A stretch of 44,742 bases of DNA from CAZGMC01 sp964526565 (GTDB lineage: Bacteria; Pseudomonadota; Alphaproteobacteria; DSM-16000; Inquilinaceae). Position numbers and translations under genes: made by a program. The notes beneath the pieces are model-generated. The model saw only the letters and a program-made list of their open reading frames with translations, was not told where the DNA came from and did not search any database. Positions 27,195 through 34,813 of this stretch are shown piece after piece (within the stretch, counting starts at the first letter, position 1; each line of letters begins with the position of its first letter). The DNA lies in NCBI GenBank assembly GCA_964526565.1, contig CAZGMC010000023.1:1-44742 (forward strand), given 5' to 3'.

Positions 27195-27450
27195 GGCAGG
27201 GTGCTGTACACACGGCAACGCGTTCAGGGTGGCGGGCTGGAGGGCCACCGAATCTGGCGGAGACCCTGGTGTTCCATCCGGCGGCCCGGCGGGCGCACAC
27301 GGCAGCCTCCCCGACCCTGCAGCGAGCGTGGCATCAGGCGGGATGGTCGGTGCCAGTCCCACCAGCAGGATGGTGTTTTATGGTACAGGTCGACCGCTTC
27401 AGTATCCGAAATGATTCCTGGCATTCTGCGAAATATATTCGCCAGAACGG

Positions 27451-27560
27451 CCGTCATCGCGAGCGAAGCGTGGCGATCCAGTGGTGCCGCAATCGCGATT
27501 GATGACTTGCTGAACTGGCGGCGCCGGGTCTGGATCGCCACGCTTCGCTCGCGATGACGG
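27451..27560. repeat. 110-bp element with perfect 31-bp terminal inverted repeats
   Basis: Left arm 27451-27481 starts CCGTCATCGCGAGCGAAGCG and right arm 27530-27560 is its exact reverse complement; the 48-base centre differs. The arm sequence belongs to the widespread palindromic family of the type GTCATTGCGAGC-GAAGCAATCC seen in many bacteria. No transposase; a MITE-like or RPE-like element. Confidence 0.9.
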
Positions 27561-27783
27561 TCAGGGTCTTGCCCAGAATGGTGCTGCTGTCCTCAATGTT
27601 TGTTGACTGCAACACTACCGGGCGCTTTCTTTTTAGCTGGGCAAGCGGTTGCCAGCAGCGGCGGGCGCCATGCCCAATCGCAAGGGGTAGTAGGAGACAC
27701 GTCAACGGTGCAGCCCGCTGGCATTACGCGTTGGCCAGAAGTAAGGGCCGCCAGTATCAAATATACAGACTCGCATTACCGTC

Positions 27784-27894
27784 CCGTCTTTGCGAGCGTA
27801 GCGAAGCAATCCAGTGGCGCTGCACGCCGGGTCTACGGCCTATCGGACTCGGCAGCGCCGGGACTGGGCCGCGGCGCTTCGCTCGCGCTGACGG
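27784..27894. repeat. Second, diverged copy of the palindromic element
   Basis: Left arm 27784-27814 (CCGTCTTTGCGAGCGTAGCG onward, ending ATCCAG) and right arm 27864-27894 (ending CGCTCGCGCTGACGG) have the same layout and nearly the same length as the 27451-27560 element but with several mismatches between the arms. It is an older member of the same family. Confidence 0.75.
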
Positions 27895-28012
27895 TGTGGG
27901 TGCGAACCATGGACGTCTCCGCCGCAAGCAAGGGAGGAGACAAGGCGCGCTTGCGGCGACTCCGTGCGCAGGGGAAACAGGCAGCCGTGTCCATGCCATG
28001 ACGTCGACAGCG

Positions 28013-28141
28013 TCAGCCGGGCGCGTCCCGATCGCCCTCGTCCGACTCGATCGCCGCCTGATCGGCCAGCATTTGCCGGTGCCGGCGATCGAACTTGCTG
28101 CCGGGGAACCGGGCCGCATACTCCTCGATCAGCGGGATCGC
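28013..28141 (-). pseudogene. Coding-like 43-codon remnant downstream of gltB
   Basis: The minus strand reads IPLIEEYAARFPGSKFD, then RRHRQMLADQAAIESDEGD, and ends at TGA (28013-28015). Third positions are strongly G/C, as in real genes here, but there is no start codon before the upstream in-frame TGA. It looks like the C-terminal end of a lost gene; I do not recognise the family. Confidence 0.3.
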
Positions 28142-28167
28142 CCCGCGTGGTGGACGGCGGATGGCGG

Positions 28168-31100
28168 CTATTCAGCCGGGCGGGCCAGGGCGGGTTCGGT
28201 GCGGATGGGGTGCTCCAGGCGGTCGATCATCTCCTTGGGCACGATCTGCCAGAACTTGCCCTTCTCCAGCTCCCAGTCGTTCAACAGCTGCGCCGCATAG
28301 CGCGACTGGGTCTCGCGGGCGTGCTCGGCGACCAGGTCGCGTACCAGTGATCCGTAGTAGTCGGTTTCGATGCGCTGGTGGATCACGCTGTCGGGGTTGA
28401 TGCGGGTGTCGAAGGTGCCGTCCACGTCGTAGACGAAGGCCATGCCGCCGGTCATGCCGGCCGCGAAGTTGTCGCCGACGCCGCCCAGGATCACGGCGAC
28501 GCCGCCGGTCATGTACTCGCAGCCGTTCGAGCCGCAGCCCTCGACCACCACGAAGGCGCCCGAGTTGCGCACACAGAACCGCTCGCCGGCCTGGCCGGCG
28601 GCGTACAGCCGGCCGCCGGTGGCGCCGTACAGCACCGTGTTGCCGACGATCGTGTTCTCGTTGGTCTTGAGCGGGCTGGCGGCGCGCGGCCGGACGACGA
28701 TGATGCCGCCCGACAGGCCCTTGCCGACATAGTCGTTGGCGTCGCCGAACACCTCCAGCTTGACGCCCTGCACGGCGAAGGCGCCGAGCGACTGGCCGAC
28801 CGAGCCGCGCAGGCGCAGCGTGATGTGGCCGGGCTGCAGCCCCTTCATGCCGTACTGGCGGACGATCTTCGACGACAGCCGCGTGCCGACGGCGCGCATC
28901 GTGTTCTCGACGTTGTAGGTCAGCTGCATCTTCTCGCCGACCTCAAACAGCGGCTTCGCATCCTCGATGATCTTGGCGTCGAGGGTGTCGGGCACCTCGT
29001 TGCGGCCGTCCAGCGTGCAGTACATGGCGTGCCTGCCGGGGTCGGCCTTGGCCAGCAGCGGGTTGAGGTCGAGGTCGTCGAGATGGGCCGCGCCGCGGCT
29101 GACCTGGTGCAGCAGCTCGGTGTGGCCGATCACGTCCTGCAGCGAGCGGGCGCCGAGGCGGGCCAGGATCTCGCGCACCTCCTCGGCCATGAAGGTGAAC
29201 AGGTTGACCACCTTCTCGGGCGTGCCGGTGAACTTCTCGCGCAGCTTCAGGTTCTGGGTGCACACGCCGACCGGACAGGTGTTGGAGTGGCACTGCCGGA
29301 CCATGATGCAGCCCATGGCGATCAGCGAGGTGGTGCCGACGCCGTACTCCTCGGCGCCCAGGATGGCGGCGATGACCACGTCGCGCCCGGTCTTGATGCC
29401 GCCGTCGGTGCGCAGCCGCACGCGGTGGCGCAGCCGGTTCAGCGTCAGCACCTGGTGCACCTCCGACAGGCCCATCTCCCAGGGCACGCCGGCGTACTTG
29501 ATCGAGGTCTGCGGGCTGGCGCCGGTGCCGCCGGAATGGCCCGAGATCAGGATCACGTCGGCATTGGCCTTGGCCACGCCGGCGGCGATGGTGCCGATGC
29601 CGGTGCGCGCCACCAGCTTGACGCAGACCTTGGCGTCCGGGTTGATCTGCTTCAGGTCGTAGATCAGCTGCGCCAGGTCCTCGATCGAATAGATGTCGTG
29701 GTGTGGCGGCGGGCTGATCAGCATCACGCCGGGGGTGGAGTGGCGCAGCCGGGCGATGTCGATGGTCACCTTGAAGCCGGGCAACTGGCCGCCCTCACCG
29801 GGCTTGGCGCCCTGGGCGACCTTGATCTCGATCTCGCGACACTGGTTCAGGTACTCGGCCGTGACGCCGAAGCGGCCCGAGGCGACCTGCTTGATCGACG
29901 AGTTCCAGTTGTCGCCGTTCTTGTCCGGCTTGAAGCGGGCCGGGTCCTCGCCGCCCTCGCCGCTGTCGGACTTGGCGCCGATGCGGTTCATGGCGACGTT
30001 GAGCGTGCCGTGCGCCTCCGGGCTCAGCGCACCCAGCGACATGCCGGGCGTGACGAAGCGGCGGCGGATCGCGGTGATCGATTCCACCTCTTCCGTCGGC
30101 AGCGGCTCGCGGGCCGGGCGGAAGTCGAGCAGGTCGCGCAACTGCATCGGCGACTGCTTCTGCAGGGCCTCCGAATACTTCTTGTAGTGTGAGTAGTTGT
30201 CGCTGGCCACGGCATGCTGCAGCATGTGGAGCAGCGTGCCGTCGAAGCCGTGGCGCTCGCCGCCGCGGCGGTACTTGTAGAAGCCGCCGATGGGCAGGGC
30301 AATGACGTCCTCGTCGAAGGCGCGCCGGTGCGCCTCGACCAGCTTCTTCTCGATGCCGGCCAGGCCGATGCCGGAGATGCGGCTGGGCATGCCGGGGAAG
30401 TATTCGGCGACCAGCGAGCGTGACAGGCCGACTGCCTCGAAGCAGCAGCCGCCGCGGTACGACGAGATGATCGAGATGCCCATCTTGGACATGACCTTGA
30501 GCAGCCCGTCGCCGACCGCCTTCTTGAACCGGGCCAGGCACTGCTCCAGGGTCAGGACGCCGAACAGGCCGCGGCGCTGGCGATCGGCGATCGCCTCCTG
30601 GGCCAGATGCGCGTTGACGGTGGTGGCGCCGACGCCGATCAGCACGGCGAAATAGTGCACATCCACGCATTCCATCGAGCGCACATTGAGCGACGTGAAG
30701 GTGCGCAGGTGCTGGCGCACCAGGTGCGAATGCACCGCTGCCGTGGCCAGGATCATCGGCATGGCGGCGCGCTGGTCGGCGATGTACTCGTCGGTCAGGA
30801 TGATGTGTGTCGCGCCGCCGCGCACCGCGTCCTCCGCCTCGCGGCAGATGCGCCGGATCGCCTCGCGCAGGGCGCCGCGCGTGGTGGTGATTTCGAAGGC
30901 GCAGTCGATCTCCGCCGCCGTGTCGCCCATGTACTCGCGCATCGCTTGGTATTCGGCGTTGGTCAGCACGGGAGACTCGAGCTGGAGCAGGTCGCACTGC
31001 CGCTCGTTCTCGTCGAACACGTTGCCCAGGTTGCCGAGGCGGGTGCGCAGGCTCATGACCCGCCGTTCGCGCAAGGAGTCGATCGGCGGGTTGGTGACCT

Positions 31101-32718
31101 GGCTGAAATTCTGCCGGAAGAAGTGGTGCAGGCCGCGGTACTGGTCGGACAGCACGGCGATCGGCGTGTCGTCGCCCATGGAGCCGATCGGCTCCTTGGC
31201 CTCGTCGACCATGGGGTGGAGGATCATCTCCAGGTCCTCCATGGTGATGCCCATGGCGACCTGGCGGCGGCGCAACTCGTCCCTGGGCAGTTCCGCCGGC
31301 TCCGCCCCGACATCGGCCATCAACGGGTCGAGCAGCTTGATGTTGCCGATCCACTGGTCGAAGGGCTGGCGCTGCGCCAGCATCTCCTTGATCTCGCGGT
31401 CGTGGTAGAGCCGGCCCTCCTGCAGGTCGACGACGATCATCTGGCCGGGGCCGAGCCGTCCCTTCTCCACCACCAACGCCTCGTCGACGCGGACCATGCC
31501 GGTCTCCGACCCGGCGATGATCAGGCCGTCGCCGGTGAGGGTGTAGCGCAGCGGGCGCAGGCCGTTGCGGTCCATGCCGGCCAGCGCCCAGCGGCCGTCG
31601 CAGGCGGCGATGGCGGCCGGGCCGTCCCACGGCTCCATCACCGCGTTGCAGTAGCTGATCAGGGCGGCGTGGCTGTCCGGCTTGGTCTGGTCGGCCGCCA
31701 GCGCCTCGGGGATCAGCAGCGACTTGGTCATCGGGCCGGGGCGGCCGCCGCGACAGAGCAGCTCGAACACGTTGTCGAGCGAGGCGGAGTCCGACCCGCC
31801 GGCCTGGATGACCGGCTTGATGTCCTCGACGTAGTCGCCGAAGATCGGCGCCTCCATGCGCGTCTCGTGCGAGCGCATCCAGTTGATGTTGCCCTTCAGC
31901 GTGTTGATCTCGCCATTGTGGGCGAGCATGCGGAAGGGCTGGGCCAGCCGCCAAGTGGGGAAGGTGTTGGTCGAATAGCGCTGGTGATAGATGGCGAAGT
32001 TCGAGACGAACCGGTCGTCGAGCAGGTCCGGATAGAAGGCCGTCAACTGTTCGGCCAGGAACATGCCCTTGTAGACGATCGACCGGCTGGACAGCGAGCA
32101 GATGTAGAACTCGTTGATCGCGTCGGCCTTGGCCAGCTTCTCGATGCGGCGACGGATGACGTACAGGTCCCGCTCGAACAGTTCGTCGGTCTCGCCATTG
32201 GCGTTGGCGATCATGATCTGCTCGATCTCGGGCCGGTTCGAATTGGCCTTCTCGCCAATGATGTCGACGTTGATGGGCACCTGGCGCCAGCCGTAAATGT
32301 AGTAGCCGAGGTTGAGGATCTCGCTCTCCACGATGCAGCGGCAGCGCTCCTGGGCCTCCAGGTCGTTGCGCGGCAGGAACACCATGCCAACGGCGATCGG
32401 CCCGGCCATGGGCTCGTGGCCGGTGGACTGGACGTGTTCGCGGAAGAAGGCCTGGGGGACCTGGACGGCGATGCCGGCGCCGTCGCCGGTCTTGCCATCG
32501 GCGTCGACGGCGCCGCGGTGCCACACGGCCTTCAGCGCGTCGATGGCGGCCAGCACCACGTCGCGCCGCGGCGCGCCGTCGAGCGAGGCGACGAAGCCGA
32601 CGCCGCAGGCATCGTGCTCGTCGGCCGGATCATAGGCGTGGGCGTCGGCGAGGCGGGCGCGGTTGGCCTCGTACTCGGCGACGAACCGGGCGCCGGTGGT
32701 CATGCGGGTGTCGGTCAT
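28168..32718 (-). CDS. gltB: Glutamate synthase [NADPH] large subunit
   Basis: 1516-residue large (alpha) subunit that moves the amide of Gln to 2-oxoglutarate. The class II amidotransferase nucleophile is Cys38 in EHDACGVGF, so a 37-residue propeptide is cleaved. Then follow the central domain, the FMN-binding synthase domain (GAKSDSGEGGEDPAR, GAKPGEGGQLPG, ISGHSGGTGASP) and the [3Fe-4S] ligands CIMVRQCHSNTCPVG, and the C-terminal beta-helix. The ATG follows a strong AAGGAGG (32727-32733). Unusually, two foreign genes separate it from gltD, which lies upstream in the same orientation. Confidence 0.98.
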   Translation of the reverse strand: MTDTRMTTGARFVAEYEANRARLADAHAYDPADEHDACGVGFVASLDGAPRRDVVLAAIDALKAVWHRGAVDADGKTGDGAGIAVQVPQAFFREHVQSTGHEPMAGPIAVGMVFLPRNDLEAQERCRCIVESEILNLGYYIYGWRQVPINVDIIGEKANSNRPEIEQIMIANANGETDELFERDLYVIRRRIEKLAKADAINEFYICSLSSRSIVYKGMFLAEQLTAFYPDLLDDRFVSNFAIYHQRYSTNTFPTWRLAQPFRMLAHNGEINTLKGNINWMRSHETRMEAPIFGDYVEDIKPVIQAGGSDSASLDNVFELLCRGGRPGPMTKSLLIPEALAADQTKPDSHAALISYCNAVMEPWDGPAAIAACDGRWALAGMDRNGLRPLRYTLTGDGLIIAGSETGMVRVDEALVVEKGRLGPGQMIVVDLQEGRLYHDREIKEMLAQRQPFDQWIGNIKLLDPLMADVGAEPAELPRDELRRRQVAMGITMEDLEMILHPMVDEAKEPIGSMGDDTPIAVLSDQYRGLHHFFRQNFSQVTNPPIDSLRERRVMSLRTRLGNLGNVFDENERQCDLLQLESPVLTNAEYQAMREYMGDTAAEIDCAFEITTTRGALREAIRRICREAEDAVRGGATHIILTDEYIADQRAAMPMILATAAVHSHLVRQHLRTFTSLNVRSMECVDVHYFAVLIGVGATTVNAHLAQEAIADRQRRGLFGVLTLEQCLARFKKAVGDGLLKVMSKMGISIISSYRGGCCFEAVGLSRSLVAEYFPGMPSRISGIGLAGIEKKLVEAHRRAFDEDVIALPIGGFYKYRRGGERHGFDGTLLHMLQHAVASDNYSHYKKYSEALQKQSPMQLRDLLDFRPAREPLPTEEVESITAIRRRFVTPGMSLGALSPEAHGTLNVAMNRIGAKSDSGEGGEDPARFKPDKNGDNWNSSIKQVASGRFGVTAEYLNQCREIEIKVAQGAKPGEGGQLPGFKVTIDIARLRHSTPGVMLISPPPHHDIYSIEDLAQLIYDLKQINPDAKVCVKLVARTGIGTIAAGVAKANADVILISGHSGGTGASPQTSIKYAGVPWEMGLSEVHQVLTLNRLRHRVRLRTDGGIKTGRDVVIAAILGAEEYGVGTTSLIAMGCIMVRQCHSNTCPVGVCTQNLKLREKFTGTPEKVVNLFTFMAEEVREILARLGARSLQDVIGHTELLHQVSRGAAHLDDLDLNPLLAKADPGRHAMYCTLDGRNEVPDTLDAKIIEDAKPLFEVGEKMQLTYNVENTMRAVGTRLSSKIVRQYGMKGLQPGHITLRLRGSVGQSLGAFAVQGVKLEVFGDANDYVGKGLSGGIIVVRPRAASPLKTNENTIVGNTVLYGATGGRLYAAGQAGERFCVRNSGAFVVVEGCGSNGCEYMTGGVAVILGGVGDNFAAGMTGGMAFVYDVDGTFDTRINPDSVIHQRIETDYYGSLVRDLVAEHARETQSRYAAQLLNDWELEKGKFWQIVPKEMIDRLEHPIRTEPALARPAE

Positions 32719-32737
32719 GGCACTCGCCTCCTTGTCT

Positions 32738-33577
32738 TCAGCCCGGTGCGTCCGGCAGGGACGGGCGGGCGATGTATTGCCTGATCTGGTCGAGCGTGCC
32801 GGTCAGCGGCGCGATGGCGGCAAACGCCCCGTTGATGCGGTCCGCCTGGAGGTCGGGGTTGAGCGGGTAGTCGTGCGCCAGCCGGTTGCGCAGATCGGCG
32901 AGATTCTTCCATTGCGCAGCGCTGACGATGGCGCCGCGCGCCTCCAGCCGGTCGGCGATGGCCGGGGCGGGCTGGCCGCGCACCGCTTCGCCCTTGGCCA
33001 TCAGCAGGGCGCGGAAGACGCGGCGCTGCAGGATATCCTGCAAGTTTTCGACGCGTTTGATGAGGGCGTCAATGGATTCGAGGTCATCTTCCCGCATAGA
33101 GCCGATAACGGAAGCGGCCACCGGAAAAAGACGCCCCAAACGTTCCTGCGAACGCCGCAGCCTGACGGCCACGGTGTCTGCCTTGCCAAGGGCTTCCGCA
33201 AGGAACTTCTTTGCTAGATCTGTCGATTCCGGCCCCTGGGTCTCAACCTGATCGCGCGATTGCGCCGCCGCTGCCGCGTTGGACAGACTTACCCCCGTCG
33301 TCGCCGCCAGCCGGTCGATGGGCCGCAGCGGCTCGCCGCGCTCATGGACGACCACGTCGATCTTTTCGTCGCCCAGCCGGTCGCCCAGGGCGACCCTGAA
33401 CCGGGCTTCGGTCGCAAGGCTGCGGCGGCCCGGCTTGACCTCGACATGGAGGTCGATGTCGCCGCCGCGGCGGCGGTCGTCGACACGGCTGCCGAACAGG
33501 CGCACGCTGGCGTGCGGGCCGAAGACCGCCGCCGCCGTGTAAGTGATCGTCCTGACTTCGCGCTCGTTCAGCCGCAT
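32738..33577 (-). CDS. MNT nucleotidyltransferase-HEPN fusion (MntA-HepT-like, single chain)
   Basis: 279-residue protein with two modules. Residues 1-80 are a minimal nucleotidyltransferase: LFGSRVDDRRRGGDIDLHV holds GS (29-30) and the metal pair Asp40/Asp42, with a third Asp74 in KIDVVVHE. Residues about 165-270 form a helical HEPN domain with DLRNRLAHDYP, where Arg230, His235 and Tyr237 fit RX4HXY. In two-gene HepT/MntA systems this motif is the RNase site whose Tyr is AMPylated by the antitoxin; here both parts are one chain. It overlaps the DUF29 gene by 10 bases and ends 19 bases before gltB. RNase toxin activity is inference. Confidence 0.8.
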   Translation of the reverse strand: MRLNEREVRTITYTAAAVFGPHASVRLFGSRVDDRRRGGDIDLHVEVKPGRRSLATEARFRVALGDRLGDEKIDVVVHERGEPLRPIDRLAATTGVSLSNAAAAAQSRDQVETQGPESTDLAKKFLAEALGKADTVAVRLRRSQERLGRLFPVAASVIGSMREDDLESIDALIKRVENLQDILQRRVFRALLMAKGEAVRGQPAPAIADRLEARGAIVSAAQWKNLADLRNRLAHDYPLNPDLQADRINGAFAAIAPLTGTLDQIRQYIARPSLPDAPG

Positions 33578-34803
33578 TCCGATCCGCCCTGCTCGCCCGG
33601 AAGGAAATCAAGATCCAGGATGTCGTCGACAGTGAATGGACAGTCCTCTGGAAAGGTCTCGACCGGTAGCCTGGTCTCGCGCGCTGCATCGCGGCGGGCA
33701 CGCTGATACACCTTGGCCAGATCCGCGTCTCTGGTTTCCCCGGAAGCCGTCAGCAGATTGAGGCTGGGACTGGTTTCAATCACCTGCTCAATGCTCCGTC
33801 TGCTGTTCATAATCGAGTTTTCCCAGCTTCGGGTGCGTTTTTGCGGCTGGTATCTCCATTTCAGCAAATGAAGAAGCAGAATGCGAAGGTAGCTGTCGCG
33901 GCTCTGTCGCTGAGACTTGCCCAATAACTCCAGCTCCTCCGCAATGTTGGCATAATCCAGCTCTGCAACCGCAACCTTGCGAGCCAAGCTTGCCTGTTCG
34001 TCAGCCCATTCGTAGAGATCGATGTCGTAATCCCTGCTGATATCCATTTTCCGCACCCGCTGCCACGACATTATATCAAGCCAAACTGTCGCATCCATGA
34101 CAAGGTGGATGCGGGAAAAGGCGGCTGCAATCTGCCGTTGTCTCAGAGTCGGTAAAACCTGCTGAACATCAGCGCGATGTCCAGTTTGCGAATTATCATA
34201 AAGCAGAAGCCAGACGTCAACCGTAGTACTATACTGGCCACCTGCCCTTTTTGCTTCCTTGTCGACAATCGCGCTTGCCAGCTCGTTGAGGAACCGGTCA
34301 TTTGCCTGCTGTGCCGAAAAACCGGACTCTTCACGCTGCTCGGTTGGCCCTCGCCCCTGGTCGCCAAAACGGCCACGCAACGGCACGACTTCCAGGTCTT
34401 CGAAGCGACCTTCCATTATTCTTTGATCATTTCGCGCGGCCTTTTCCGCATCCAAACTCAATGCAACTTGCCATTCGGGGCTTGTTACCTGACGAACCTC
34501 AACGCCAATAATCGGGCTATCGTCGACAAACTGTAAAACAAAATCAGGCTCCTTCAATTCTGCCCGGCCGCGCCACACGTAAACCGGATAATGCAAATCG
34601 TGAGCCCGCTTCAAAGCTACAAGAAGACGACGCAGGACATAATCTTCCTGATCCGCCTTGGTGTCATGATGTTTTCCAACACGCGGCGGAACATATTCTC
34701 CAAAACCGCCGAGATCGTCGGAAAATGTAGCCGCCGACTGAAGCACAAGCAGCGGCCGCCTCTCAGTCAGTTGCGTGGTTTTGCTGTTCGCGATTGATGC
34801 CAT
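33568..34803 (-). CDS. PD-(D/E)xK-like domain fused to DUF29
   Basis: 411-residue protein. The N-terminal part has a restriction-endonuclease-like pattern: EPDFVLQF (Asp87), IIGVEVRQV (Glu102, with Arg104 where Lys is usual) and later a strand VDVWLLLYDN. From residue 258 to about 403 it is a DUF29 domain: DLYEWADEQASLAR, ELDYANIAEELELLGKS, LLHLLKWRYQP, SWENSI, ETFPEDCPFTVDDILD. The base composition is near 50-55% GC, clearly below the neighbours, pointing to horizontal gain. ATG 34803 lies only 10 bases after the gltD stop; upstream frame extensions overlap gltD and are rejected. Nuclease activity is inferred from the pattern, not shown. Confidence 0.75.
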   Translation of the reverse strand: MASIANSKTTQLTERRPLLVLQSAATFSDDLGGFGEYVPPRVGKHHDTKADQEDYVLRRLLVALKRAHDLHYPVYVWRGRAELKEPDFVLQFVDDSPIIGVEVRQVTSPEWQVALSLDAEKAARNDQRIMEGRFEDLEVVPLRGRFGDQGRGPTEQREESGFSAQQANDRFLNELASAIVDKEAKRAGGQYSTTVDVWLLLYDNSQTGHRADVQQVLPTLRQRQIAAAFSRIHLVMDATVWLDIMSWQRVRKMDISRDYDIDLYEWADEQASLARKVAVAELDYANIAEELELLGKSQRQSRDSYLRILLLHLLKWRYQPQKRTRSWENSIMNSRRSIEQVIETSPSLNLLTASGETRDADLAKVYQRARRDAARETRLPVETFPEDCPFTVDDILDLDFLPGEQGGSECG

Positions 34804-34813
34804 TCCAGGCGTC

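Larger units (their letters stand above)
27195..28012. other. Non-coding region with repeats
   Basis: More than 800 bases between convergent recR and gltB with no credible gene. It has lower GC patches (around 27390-27450 and 27590-27640) and two palindromic repeats listed separately. Several frames are open for 60-130 codons on either strand, but none shows recognisable protein features or a consistent codon bias. The composition suggests an old insertion or decayed genes. Confidence 0.6.

Noticed and set aside
28378..32784. Two long plus-strand frames (604 and 725 codons) opposite gltB
   Set aside because: Shadow frames of gltB, with low-complexity His/Asp/Val-rich translations and no domain.
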